Shown here: one piece after another, positions 15,189-23,518 of the stretch
How positions within the stretch are numbered: the first letter of the stretch is position 1
How the letters are laid out: each line of letters starts with the position of its first letter
Assembly (NCBI GenBank): GCA_026706485.1
Contig: JAPOYR010000010.1
Coordinates: forward strand, 333,798 to 397,797
Direction: 5' to 3'
DNA length: 64,000 bases
DNA from: Chloroflexota bacterium
GTDB lineage: Bacteria; Chloroflexota; UBA11872
Notes under the pieces: generated by a model
Databases searched by the model: none
The model's input: only the letters and a program-made list of their open reading frames with translations
Told to the model about the DNA's origin: nothing
Program-made: the position numbers and the translations under genes

Positions 15189-15737
15189 CTACGATGGCTT
15201 GAGATCGCCGAGGCGCTTGAATGTCACCCACCACATCACGTCGGCGGGGATGGCGTGGACCTCCACGATCACCGCCCCCGGCGTGAAGGTCACCAACTCG
15301 GGGTGCTGCCAATCGCCCACGTGAATGGCTGCCCACGCGGTGCCCGTCCATCCCATCCCGCCGCAGCATCCGACCGCGTGGACGGTCACGCCTGGAAGTG
15401 GCCCGTGGGTCGGGGGCGTGTAGTCGTTGAAGCGCACGTCCACGATCCACAGGCCCGACGTCAATTCGATGGGGTCCGCGGACGAGGCGCCCCATCCGTA
15501 AGCCCAGACGCTGACCTCTGGAGAGACGGGGACGTCAAACACGTGGCGGGCGTCAGTGCGCGCACGGTCCAGCATTGTCACGTATGCCGCCGTCATGCCC
15601 GTGCCTGAGGCATCGAGTGGCGCCTGCTGCCGGCGCAACTGGAGCATTTCAACTGCCGCGGTCACGCTGAGTGCGCCAGCGATCACCACCGCAGCCAGCA
15701 TCAAAAGGCCGCGCGAAACGTAGCGGCGGGTGTTCAT
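15189..15737 (-). CDS. Membrane-anchored protein, unrecognised domain, family member 1
   Basis: 182 residues. One N-terminal helix (about residues 10-30, LLMLAAVVIAGALSVTAA) with basic residues before it anchors the protein. The rest is a beta-rich extracytoplasmic domain with 'ELTSGLWIVDVRFND', a Gly/Cys loop (VGCCGGMGWTG) and a closing 'GAVIVEVHAIPADVMWWVTF-KRL'. The order 'L-x-x-G-x-W-x-V' early and 'V-x-W-x-V-x-x-x-R-L' late recurs in the proteins at 16187 and 17387. Function unknown. Confidence 0.6.
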   Translation of the reverse strand: MNTRRYVSRGLLMLAAVVIAGALSVTAAVEMLQLRRQQAPLDASGTGMTAAYVTMLDRARTDARHVFDVPVSPEVSVWAYGWGASSADPIELTSGLWIVDVRFNDYTPPTHGPLPGVTVHAVGCCGGMGWTGTAWAAIHVGDWQHPELVTFTPGAVIVEVHAIPADVMWWVTFKRLGDLKPS

Positions 15738-15866
15738 CGGCTCCCTTGTCGACGCCGTCTGCCGATGCCCTAAAGGCTATCAAGTCCCTATTCGACGCCC
15801 CTGGAATCCCGAGCTACGGTGCGAGGAGGTGAGCAATTGCGCCCACCCAAGAGGAAGGAGACAGCA

Positions 15867-15983
15867 ATGTCTCACGTACTCACACGCACCCGGGCCGTGG
15901 TTGGCGGCGGAATCCTGGCGGTGCTCCTCTTGGCCTGTTTCAGCGTGTGGAGCCAGCACACGAGCGCGACCGTCGACGAGTAG
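15867..15983 (+). CDS. 38-residue single-helix membrane protein
   Basis: MSHVLTRTRAVVGGGILAVL then LLACFSVWSQHTSATVDE, with the strong ribosome-binding site GAGGAAGGAGA directly upstream. Basic N-terminus, one helix, acidic tail. It lies divergent from 15189 and upstream of 16187. The following ~100 bases contain another hydrophobic frame (AIATLLAVLVPVVVATVAAG) with no start, possibly a decayed sister. Confidence 0.45.
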   Translation: MSHVLTRTRAVVGGGILAVLLLACFSVWSQHTSATVDE

Positions 15984-16186
15984 ACGCGGCTGATGGGCCG
16001 AGAGCGATTGCGACCCTGCTTGCAGTCCTTGTGCCTGTCGTGGTGGCCACCGTGGCTGCTGGCCGCCGGTGGCACCTGCACCTGAATTGACGACGGGCCG
16101 GCCCGCACTGGCACGACGCTGACCGCCGGGCCGGTGGTCGGTCAGACCCTCCGGCCCCGGCCCGGCCGCAATCAAAGGAGCACCCA

Positions 16187-16663
16187 ATGAACCGTGCAGT
16201 GAAGGGCGCGGCGCTGGCGACCGTGGGCCTCGTGTTTGCGGTGATGGCCGTCGCGATGGTCTGGCACACCGTGCGCATGGAGTTGATCTTCTGGGGCGCG
16301 TCCCCATCGTCAATGACGGTCGCCGGCGATGAAGAGGCGTTGCACGGCAAAATCGTGCATGAGGTCCTGCTGGTCGACGGCGTCGGACGCGAGGATCAAC
16401 GGTTCACGCTGACGCCGGGCGTTTGGCGCGCCACCGTCGAGGCGATGGACGCAACGGTCGATGAGGCGCGACTCAGCTCGACCGGTGACCGCAACAGCAC
16501 GTCCATGTGGAACCTGGACTACCCGCTGGTGTTCACGGTGGGAGAGTTCTCGCGAGCCAAATTCACCCACGGGCCGGAGTTGGCGATCCGGGTCAACACG
16601 CTTGAGGATGACGTGGAATGGTCCGTGACGCTGGAACGGTTCGCGGAGCCGGTCTGGCCGTGA
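16187..16663 (+). CDS. Membrane-anchored protein, unrecognised domain, family member 2
   Basis: 158 residues with AAAGGAG before the ATG. N-terminal helix at about residues 8-27 (ALATVGLVFAVMAVAMVWHT). The exported part carries 'FTLTPGVWRATVEAMDATVD' and ends 'LAIRVNTLEDDVEWSVTLER', the same early and late motifs as members 1 and 3. This is a single-domain member. Conserved aromatic and hydrophobic positions suggest a beta-sandwich, but this is only inferred. Function unknown. Confidence 0.6.
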   Translation: MNRAVKGAALATVGLVFAVMAVAMVWHTVRMELIFWGASPSSMTVAGDEEALHGKIVHEVLLVDGVGREDQRFTLTPGVWRATVEAMDATVDEARLSSTGDRNSTSMWNLDYPLVFTVGEFSRAKFTHGPELAIRVNTLEDDVEWSVTLERFAEPVWP

Positions 16664-16732
16664 TACTCGACGAGTAACGCCAAGCGGTCCGACTATGCCC
16701 GGCTAGAGGAGAACGCTTTCGGACCCGTCGAG

Positions 16733-16843
16733 TTGGTGCTGACCTTCGTGCTGCCGGCGGCGCTGATCCTGGCTGGAGCGGCCGTGGTGGTCATCGCCGT
16801 CTTCAGCCGAACCGTCGGCCGCCCCCCTGCGCGAGGAGGCTGA
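16733..16843 (+). CDS. Possible short hydrophobic ORF behind member 2
   Basis: In the same frame as the 16187 gene and separated from it only by TGA (16661-16663) and a linker. It encodes LVLTFVLPAALILAGAAVVV and IAVFSRTVGRPPARGG. Only TTG or GTG starts are available. It may be a separate small membrane peptide, or a C-terminal helix cut off by a nonsense mutation. Confidence 0.25.
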   Translation: MVLTFVLPAALILAGAAVVVIAVFSRTVGRPPARGG

Positions 16844-17189
16844 CTCGAGCGATCGGTGGACGCGGCTCGGTGTCCTAGGAGAGTGAGTTCCCGCAGGCTG
16901 TCGATGGCGCCACCGCGGCGGCACCGTCATGCTGTCATGGCTCGTGGCCCCACTGACGCTTGGTGCACCCCGCATCGCTAGTGCCCTCGTGATGATGGTG
17001 CGGGACCACCATCGCAGCCTCTACGATTTGCTCGGCGGCACCGTCGTGATGACCGGCGTGTACTAGCGTTTCACGTATTGCTTCGGTGGCCTCCAATCAG
17101 AGTTGTCGAATAGACGCACCAGGATCCAGTCGCCGGCGGCCCCGCCGCCCGTGATCGCCGGTCCAATCAGCACCGGTCAGGAACGGAAG
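16844..17189. other. No gene recognised
   Basis: Between the member-2 gene and the convergent minus-strand operon. Short hydrophobic frames occur (e.g. near 16930, MLSWLVAPLTLGAPRIASA) but none has a start signal and a complete frame I trust. Confidence 0.3.
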
Positions 17190-17390
17190 TCAACCGAAGG
17201 CATTCCACAGCCACTCGACGGCGCGGGTCACCTTGTCGAAGCCCCAGATACCGAATTGCGTTCGACCATACTGCCGATGGGCGTGCAGCTGCTGCTCAGG
17301 GCCATAGACCGGGCCGTAGATCACCGGTGGCCGCTCCTTGAGTTTCAGGGCTCGCTTTAGGTGCCGCCAGCACCGGGATGCTCCGGTCAC
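17190..17390 (-). CDS. 66-residue hypothetical protein, coupled to family member 3
   Basis: GTG start overlapping the stop of the 17387 gene (GTGA). Sequence: MTGASRCWRHLKRALKLKER, PPVIYGPVYGPEQQLHAHRQ, YGRTQFGIWGFDKVTRAVEW and so on. Basic N-terminus, Tyr/Gly/Pro-rich middle, amphipathic end. No family recognised. The overlap implies co-translation with member 3. Confidence 0.45.
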   Translation of the reverse strand: MTGASRCWRHLKRALKLKERPPVIYGPVYGPEQQLHAHRQYGRTQFGIWGFDKVTRAVEWLWNAFG

Positions 17391-18316
17391 AGGCACTCGC
17401 CGTCGTCGGCGGCGCCGGTGGGAAACGGCGTGAACGCCACCGCCCAGGTGAAGCCCGGCGGCACGTTGGCGGTGACCGCCACCTCGCCCGGATCCACGCG
17501 CGGCCCGCTCACGCGCTGGCCAGCACTGGACCCCACATATAGCACGGTGCACGATCGACTACTCCATGACCCGCCACCGAACCCCTCGACGGATTCGTAG
17601 CTGCCGTCCCACACCCAGTTGGATGGCTGCTCACCGGATGTCCACAAGAGGTCCACCCGCCAGAGGCCCGGCGACAGGTCCGCGATCGCCGACTCGTCAC
17701 CAACGACCTCGACCCTGATCGACGCATCGCTCTCGGAAACAAGCCGCTCGATGTCGATTCCCCAGCGCACATCAGGGCCGGGCGGATTCACGGTGATGCG
17801 TGTGGGACCCGAATACAACGCGTCGTCGCCGTGATCGCCCACCGCAAACGAGACTGACTTGGTACGCCCCCAGGTGAAGCGGCTGCGTCCATCCACGGAC
17901 TCCATGGTGACGTCGAGGGCGAAGGTGTCACCGCAGATCGTGGCGGTGTAGACGCCGGGCGCAAGGTCGCGGACCTCAGTGCCAGGGCCGACGCCCTTTA
18001 GGTCGATGGATTCGCAGAGACTCGGCAGCGTCGGGTCCGTGACGTCCGGCGGCACGATATTCGTGACCTTGCCGGTGACGATCCCGTCGCCGCTTCCTGG
18101 GATCGCACGAACCGGAACTCGCTCGACGGGGACTTCCCTCACAATCTCCGAGGAGACGATCTGCTCTCCCATGCTGGCCCGCGCGGCCATTTCCATGAAC
18201 GTACGCGTCTCGCGGCGGGCCAACTCATCGCTGACGGTCTGCCACACGAGGCACCCGGCAATGACGAGGCCAAGGGTCAGCCACACGAGCCGTTCAGAGC
18301 GGGCCACGTGATTCAC
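17387..18316 (-). CDS. Membrane-anchored protein, unrecognised domain, family member 3 (two domains)
   Basis: 309 residues. N-terminal helix at about residues 10-27 (LVWLTLGLVIAGCLVWQT). Two exported copies of the cluster domain follow. The first has 'VRDLAPGVYTATICGDTFAL' and ends 'TVNPPGPDVRWGIDIERLV'. The second has 'IADLSPGLWRVDLLWTSGEQ' and ends 'VTANVPPGFTWAVAFTPF'. Members 1 and 2 carry one copy each. An exposed, tandem beta-domain anchored in the membrane suggests an adhesin-like or ligand-binding role, but nothing shows the ligand. It overlaps the 17190 gene. Confidence 0.6.
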   Translation of the reverse strand: MNHVARSERLVWLTLGLVIAGCLVWQTVSDELARRETRTFMEMAARASMGEQIVSSEIVREVPVERVPVRAIPGSGDGIVTGKVTNIVPPDVTDPTLPSLCESIDLKGVGPGTEVRDLAPGVYTATICGDTFALDVTMESVDGRSRFTWGRTKSVSFAVGDHGDDALYSGPTRITVNPPGPDVRWGIDIERLVSESDASIRVEVVGDESAIADLSPGLWRVDLLWTSGEQPSNWVWDGSYESVEGFGGGSWSSRSCTVLYVGSSAGQRVSGPRVDPGEVAVTANVPPGFTWAVAFTPFPTGAADDGECL

Positions 18317-18416
18317 CTTCCGCTCTCAAGCGTACGTGCAGGCGCCGGGCCGATGGTCGGACATCCCCAACGCCGCTTGCGTGACGGTGCGCTGGTCCTA
18401 ATGGCCTCAGGGGCCG

Positions 18417-18728
18417 TCAACCATTCCCCTCGTCGGCGGGCTGCGGTTCGACCCAGAACTCCATGCACGCGCCCGCCTGGACGTGCCGGTCGGGCTGAAA
18501 CCTGATCACGAGCTGCCGACCGGCCAGTAGCGGAAACGACGTGCCCACGTCCACCAGCCACTCGTGGACGTGTGGCCGCAGGTCCTCAGCCAAGGCCCAG
18601 GCCCATTTCAGCGCGGCGGCCGTTTCCACGTCGGGAATGGAGCCGCGCGGAATTGCCGTTGGGTCTGCCATCGCCACAGCTGGCCGCCCAGCGGTGGCCG
18701 GCGCTGGCGCCCCTCCGTTAGGCGTCAC
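18417..18728 (-). CDS. Hypothetical protein, 103 residues
   Basis: GTG start overlapping the end of the 18718 gene by 11 bases. The first 35 residues are Ala/Pro-rich. The rest is 'ALKWAWALAEDLRPHVHEWL' then 'LLAGRQLVIRFQPDRHVQAG' and 'FWVEPQPADE', a small alpha/beta domain I do not recognise. Operon with 18718 and probably 17387. Confidence 0.4.
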   Translation of the reverse strand: MTPNGGAPAPATAGRPAVAMADPTAIPRGSIPDVETAAALKWAWALAEDLRPHVHEWLVDVGTSFPLLAGRQLVIRFQPDRHVQAGACMEFWVEPQPADEGNG

Positions 18729-18915
18729 AGCCGACCACCGTCTCGGTGGTGGTCAGCCGTGGATCCGCACCGGAGGAGGGCAGCAGGTGGTCGCCCGGCA
18801 CCTCCGTTTCTGGGCCCGCTGCGCCAGCCCCGGCGATGAACGGAGAGAGCCCGAAGGCCAAAGTGGTGGTCGCGGCAGCCGTCCTGGCTGCCGTGCGAAG
18901 GAGACACCGTTTCAT
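18718..18915 (-). CDS. Small secreted protein
   Basis: 65 residues from the ATG at 18915, which has AAGGAGG eight bases upstream (better than the longer frame). A signal peptide is clear: MKRCLLRTAARTAAATTTLA, then FGLSPFIAGAGAAG with an AxA cleavage site. The mature ~30 residues contain one Cys near the end. First gene of the minus-strand operon in this cluster. Confidence 0.5.
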   Translation of the reverse strand: MKRCLLRTAARTAAATTTLAFGLSPFIAGAGAAGPETEVPGDHLLPSSGADPRLTTTETVVGCDA

Positions 18916-18959
18916 GGCGGACCTCCTTATCATCAGGTAGTCACCATTGGCTACCTACC

Positions 18960-19500
18960 AGCACAGTAGCTCGCCATGCGCGCGTGTCAATCTTCTCCTT
19001 CGAAGTGACTGCACCGGACGGAAACGACGCAACTGGCAGCCGCTGATGCGACTGCCAGCAACCCGCACGGGTGCGGGTGAGTCGATGCTACTGCTGCGTC
19101 CCATGAGTACGAAATGAGCCGAGTCGGTGCTGAGGCATCAGTGGCCTGTTCCAACCAACTCGTGACCTGCGATGGGTCTTGGGTCCGCGCCAATCACAGA
19201 AATCACAAGGCTTGAATCCGTCGGCCGCGCTGCCCGCGCTGTGACTATGGCTGCGGCCACGGTGCAGGTGGCGCAGCGAATACGATCGGTCTTCCAAGAT
19301 ACGGATCGTCACCCCCCATCAGCGACTGGGGAGGCGGATGCTGCTGGACGTGAATGTCTGGAGCGCCTGGCCAGCGTCGTGACCCACAGGCCGGACCCTC
19401 CCGCCACCTCGCGCGACGCCGAACGCGTCGACGACCGGCCGGTGATTGCTCCACGGCAACCGCCTGTTTGCCTATCTCGACTGCTCGGGCCCGTCGACTG
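18960..19500. other. No gene recognised
   Basis: Several overlapping frames on both strands, none with convincing composition, start signal or family resemblance. Confidence 0.35.
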
Positions 19501-19507
19501 TGAATGC

Positions 19508-19573
19508 CATGTAATCGGACGGCAGATACCTTGCAATCAGACGAGTGTAGACCTTGCAATTGGACGGTAGCCG
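19508..19573 (+). repeat. Three imperfect ~22-bp tandem repeats before the ATPase gene
   Basis: Units read ATGTAATCGGACGGCAGATA, CTTGCAATCAGACGAGTGTA and CTTGCAATTGGACGGTAGCC, spaced 22-23 bases. TNCAATCGGACG-like cores on the same helix face (two turns apart) suggest binding of a regulator to the gene that follows. Confidence 0.45.
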
Positions 19574-19660
19574 GCTGACGATCAGGCGGAGCCTGACCTT
19601 CCGTTCTGCCGGCGTTACGTCGACCGTCGGCTGGCCGAGGCCCTGGAGGACTCGCCCGCG

Positions 19661-20926
19661 GTGCTCATTCATGGGCCGCGCCAGTGCGGGAAGCCCGCTC
19701 TCGCCCAGGTCGTGTGCGCTCCGAGGCAATTGCCCTGGCGGAACGCCGGGGCACCGTGGGCTGGAAGCCCCGAAGCACGCGGGGCCGAGTACGCCTATAT
19801 CAGCTTCGACGACGATGTGGTGCGCGGCGGGGCCGAGGCTGATCCCATGGGCTTCGTCGCGTCCCTGCCCGAGCGCGTCGTCCTCGACGAAGTCCAGCGT
19901 GTCCCAGGGTTGTTCGCCGCCCTGAAACCGGCCATCGATCGCCGGCGTGTCCCGGGGCGCTTTGTCCTCACCGGATCGAGCAACGCGCTGCGGGTTCCCA
20001 CGCTCGCGGACTCGCTGGCGGGACGCCTGCAAATCGTCCGGCTCCATCCGCTCGCGCAATCCGAGCTCGCTGCCGGACCAGTCGGTGCCACCGTCCCAGA
20101 TCCGATGCCGCGCTTTCTCGACACGCTGTTTCACGGCCGGTTCCCGACCCGGCAGACCGACCCGCTGGGCGGGCAGCTGGGCGAGCGGATCGTGGCCGGG
20201 GGATTCCCGGCGGCCCTGGCACGCCCCACAGGTCGGCGGCGGACGGCCTGGTATCGCGATTACGTACAGGCGCACCTGGAGAAGGATGTGCGGGACATGG
20301 CCCGCGTCACGATGCTCGACGCCCTGCCCCGGCTCCTGATGCTGGCGGCGGCGCAGACGGCCACCCTGCTCAACGTGTCCAATCTCGCATCATCGTTCAG
20401 CCTCAGCCGCCCCTCCATTAGCGCCTATCTGGGTCTCCTCGAACGGGTCTTCATGCTCGAGCTGCTCCGCCCGTGGCATAGCAATCGCCTGCGCCGCCTC
20501 GTCAAGACACCCAAGCTGCATATCGGCGATACCGGCCTCGGATGCGCACTACTCGGGCTCGATGCCCGCGGCCTGGCGAAGCATCGCGGGCTCCTGGGCC
20601 AGCTTCTCGAAACGTTCGTCTTCCAAGAGTTGCGGCGCCAGGCCAGCTGGCACGACGCGCACCTCGAGCTTTTTCACTACCGGGATAAGGATCAGGTCGA
20701 GGTCGATATCGTCATTGAGCAAGGGGCTTTGGCGCTGGCGGGCGTTGAGGTCAAGGCGTCGGGCACCGTGACTGGAGCGGACTTCCAAGGCTTGCGCCGT
20801 CTCAGGCGAGCGGTTGGTGACCGATTCGCTGCGGGTGTGGTGCTCTACGACGGTGAGGTCTGCACCAGCTTTGGCGATGGGCTTTTCGCGGTACCGATCC
20901 GCGCCCTCTGGGAAACCGCCGCCTGA
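19661..20926 (+). CDS. AAA+ ATPase with DUF4143-type C-terminus (possibly damaged)
   Basis: 421 residues from a GTG. The family core is present: 'LIHGPRQCGKPALAQVV', the Walker B region 'PERVVLDEVQRVP', sensor 'RFVLTGSSNA', and a C-terminal PD-(D/E)xK-like block (DKDQVEVDIVIEQGALALAG then VEVKASG). Two defects stand out. Walker A has GKP where GK[ST] is needed. An extra ~20 residues (PWRNAGAPWAGSPEARG) interrupt the usual link to 'YAYISFDDD'. The family N-terminus (CRRYVDRRLAEALEDSPA) is encoded upstream but has no ATG, GTG or TTG. It may not be functional. Such ATPases often accompany toxin or mobile genes; role unknown. Confidence 0.65.
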   Translation: MLIHGPRQCGKPALAQVVCAPRQLPWRNAGAPWAGSPEARGAEYAYISFDDDVVRGGAEADPMGFVASLPERVVLDEVQRVPGLFAALKPAIDRRRVPGRFVLTGSSNALRVPTLADSLAGRLQIVRLHPLAQSELAAGPVGATVPDPMPRFLDTLFHGRFPTRQTDPLGGQLGERIVAGGFPAALARPTGRRRTAWYRDYVQAHLEKDVRDMARVTMLDALPRLLMLAAAQTATLLNVSNLASSFSLSRPSISAYLGLLERVFMLELLRPWHSNRLRRLVKTPKLHIGDTGLGCALLGLDARGLAKHRGLLGQLLETFVFQELRRQASWHDAHLELFHYRDKDQVEVDIVIEQGALALAGVEVKASGTVTGADFQGLRRLRRAVGDRFAAGVVLYDGEVCTSFGDGLFAVPIRALWETAA

Positions 20927-21722
20927 CCCCGGCACCGAATCCATCGGTGCGGCCGCGGCGCTCGGCTGGCAGGAGGATCTGGGCTGACGGTCTGACCACG
21001 AACCCGCCACTGCACCCGACACCCCAGCTTCAAGCGTCTCGACCATGCACAGGGCGTGACGGAACGTGGCCTCCTCGACGCCCTGGCAGTTTAGTCGTGA
21101 CCCACCCCGCAACGCCCTGGACAACGCCTGCCGCTAGCGAACCGGGCTAAGCGGCGGTGGCCGTGGATATTCGCACTCGTGACTTCCACCGATCGCAGCG
21201 CATGCACCGGCGCCTGCCGAGAGTCCGCCACCGGCGCCTGCTCCTCGGCCAGCCCGCCCAACTCACCGGCCACGCTCCGCGCCAAGTCCGCCGTCACCGT
21301 CCACGCACACCGTGTCCGATCTCGAATCAACGAAGACGACGGCCTCATCCCCAGCACAGCCTCCCGAGAATCCGGCCATACCCATCCAAGACGAACAACG
21401 TTGCCAGCCGCGGATCATGCGTCCTCACGACGAGCTGTGAAGGAAATCGTCCGGACGCCGCACTCCCAAGTACGGTTCCTGCTCACCACTCATGGGATCT
21501 GATTTGGATGTGGCCAGGTCAGAAGAACGGCCTAAGGCGCGGCTCGGATGCGAAGGCGATCCAGCAATGCCAAGAACTGGTAAGACTTCACGTACGGTGC
21601 TGCAGTTTTTCCGGTGGGAGACTCGACGCTGACGCTCGCCCCAAGTCGGCGAGCCTGCCTGAAGGGGCAAGCACACGGCGTGTCAAGGTTGTCAATCAGG
21701 CCCCGAGGCCACAGGCGTGACG
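20927..21722. other. No gene recognised
   Basis: Long but low-quality frames on both strands (Arg/Pro/His-rich, typical of shadow frames in GC-rich DNA). No start signals, tRNA or clear repeats. Confidence 0.35.
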
Positions 21723-22328
21723 CTAGCTGATGGTCCGTCTACGGCACCAAGGCTTCCAGTTCAGATCCAGGCGACGACGACCACCGGCCATATCACGCGC
21801 GCGCAGACCGTCAATCCGGGATCTTTGGGCGCGTATCCCGACTGGCGACCAGAACTTCGTTTCCCTCCAACCAATCCCCCTAAAGGAAATCAGGGGACGT
21901 CGGATCGCCTCGCAAAACCTCCCGGCGACAACGTCATCGACCATTTCGTGGAGCCGCTCGATCTCGCCTTCTGCGGGCTCGTCGCACGCGTCGCAGCCAC
22001 AACTCGGAAAAAGCTCGCCGTACCACCGCCCGAATCGGACGTGAAGACCCGGAAAGGTTGAGAACACCACCACAATTGGGGCGGAGTCGTGGTTCCTCGG
22101 GTTGAGTCGCACATGCGGACGTGCAGGGTCCAGTCCCTGCTCCAGTTCCGCCTCCAGGCCATACCCCTCGATACGCTCGACGTCGAAGTCGTTCTCCAGG
22201 CGGTCGACAGTCTCCAGCATGGCCGAATGCAACGGTCGAAAGCGCTCGGCGTTGGTCACGCGGCTGTACGCTGGATCTGGAGGTGGTCCCGCACTTCCAC
22301 ATTTCGCATATCCAAACCAGCCAGGCAT
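21723..22328 (-). CDS. DUF6226-like protein
   Basis: 201 residues from the ATG at 22328. The frame is open further upstream, but the homologous part starts here: MPGWFGYAKCGSAGPPPDPA, then YSRVTNAERFRPLHSAMLET, 'RPHVRLNPRNHDSAPIVVVF', 'FPGLHVRFGRWYGELFPSCG', 'CDACDEPAEGEIERLHEMVD'. These match the layout I know for DUF6226: a conserved 'GLYVRFGRW...FPxCGCDACDE' centre with a CGCDAC cluster that may bind metal. Function of the family is unknown. Solitary gene with no clear operon partner. Confidence 0.6.
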   Translation of the reverse strand: MPGWFGYAKCGSAGPPPDPAYSRVTNAERFRPLHSAMLETVDRLENDFDVERIEGYGLEAELEQGLDPARPHVRLNPRNHDSAPIVVVFSTFPGLHVRFGRWYGELFPSCGCDACDEPAEGEIERLHEMVDDVVAGRFCEAIRRPLISFRGIGWRETKFWSPVGIRAQRSRIDGLRARDMAGGRRRLDLNWKPWCRRRTIS

Positions 22329-22439
22329 CTCCCTACGTTCCTTGTTCCACGCCAGCCTCACGCCGCAAGATAGTCCAATTGTGACGTGTGGACGCCGCGG
22401 AGGTCGACCTGCCGAGGCGACCGCGCCCAGCTTCGTATC

Positions 22440-22601
22440 CGCTGAGGAGCGCGCGGCACACCGCCGGCGCCAGGTACCTGCCGTGATGGCAATGACACCC
22501 TCTTCCGCACCGCCTTTGATAGCGGCGCGGACATCGCCCAACTCGTCAGCCAGGGCGAACAGCCGTAGCCGGTGTCGGCACAACACGTCATCATGGGGCA
22601 T
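22440..22601 (-). pseudogene. Helix-turn-helix transposase remnant (low confidence)
   Basis: From an ATG at 22601 the frame begins MPHDDVLCRHRLRLFALADE, then LGDVRAA. This resembles the start of IS481-type transposases ('...YRHRLRLLALAEELGNVSAACRxxGVHRSTxYRW'). After RAA the homology drops out of frame, and no catalytic region follows. Fragment only. Confidence 0.35.
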
Positions 22602-22936
22602 GAGCGGGTGCCTCGCACTCATCTCATCACTAGATCCCGACGAGACGCCGCGTGCACCGCTCCCTGGTGTCAGCCCAATCCGCTGCAAAGTGTCGCGTCT
22701 CTTTGGGACGTGAACACTTTAGGCACTAGCCGACTATGTATCTCGTGTCATGCAGCGTTGCCCCAAACGAAGGTCGCAGTTGCCCGGCCTGCACGATATG
22801 AGCGACGATCCGTCGGTAACTGCGCAATTTCGTCTCGGATAGGTTCGATTCTTGGGCCACGACTTGCCTGCGACTATTCGGCTATGTCACGATTCCGCGA
22901 TTCAACGCAGACTGTTCGACGGGAGTCGAGAAACAC

Positions 22937-23197
22937 ATGAAGCTCAAAGAGGTGGTACCGGCGAGTGACTGGAAGCAGCGACCGCAGCGGTCACGGCGCA
23001 TTAGCCCTGAGATTCGCGAGATTGTCAGCCGTCTAGACAAGACGTCGCGTGGCGAATGGGTCGTTATTGGCCTCACCGAGCAGGAGAAGAAGCGCCAGCC
23101 CACGATTCGCGGCCAGATCACGTCGGCGGCCGCACAGTCGGGACTCAAAGTAAAGTTTGAGATGCGAGCGGGCGATTTGGGCGTACAGAAGGCGTAG
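22937..23197 (+). CDS. Small hypothetical protein, basic
   Basis: 86 residues: MKLKEVVPASDWKQRPQRSR, then 'EIREIVSRLDKTSRGEWVVI', 'IRGQITSAAAQSGLKVKFEM'. A helix of alternating charge and a short beta segment suggest a small DNA- or RNA-binding protein, by composition only. GGGAG lies a little far (about 12 bases) before the ATG. No family recognised. The end is close to a convergent GmrSD-type gene. Confidence 0.45.
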   Translation: MKLKEVVPASDWKQRPQRSRRISPEIREIVSRLDKTSRGEWVVIGLTEQEKKRQPTIRGQITSAAAQSGLKVKFEMRAGDLGVQKA

Positions 23198-23518
23198 GCT
23201 TACGTCGGCGGCGTTCGGCCTTCCGAGTGAACCACGGCGCCGGGACCGGTAGCGCTAGCCGCACACCCTGCCTCGCTGCTGCAGGCTGGGCCCGCTGGCA
23301 CCGGCAGCCGTCCGGGCTCGGGACCAGCGTCAAGGGCCGGGACGGCCACGCTGCCGAACGGTCTCTTGGGACCCAGGGGCGGACGGCCTGCCCCGGCCGG
23401 GTGCTTCCCCAAAGACAATCCGCGGGCCTTGCAACATACAAGAGGCGGTTCGCGAGCCGCCCCCACCGCTTGGTCGGCTCGGCGGGGCAGTACTTGCTCG
23501 CGGCGGTACCTCCTGGCG
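23198..23518. other. No gene recognised; GC-rich
   Basis: Rich in GCCGG/CCGGC runs, so many weak stems are possible, but I cannot fold a recognisable RNA (no RNase P, tmRNA or SRP signature sequences). Confidence 0.35.

Noticed and set aside
21157-21720. A 187-residue plus-strand gene
   Set aside because: Arg/His/Pro-rich shadow composition, no ribosome-binding site and no recognisable motif.
23198-23518. A structured RNA (RNase P, tmRNA or SRP)
   Set aside because: No conserved signature sequence of any of these classes; stems come from general GC-richness.
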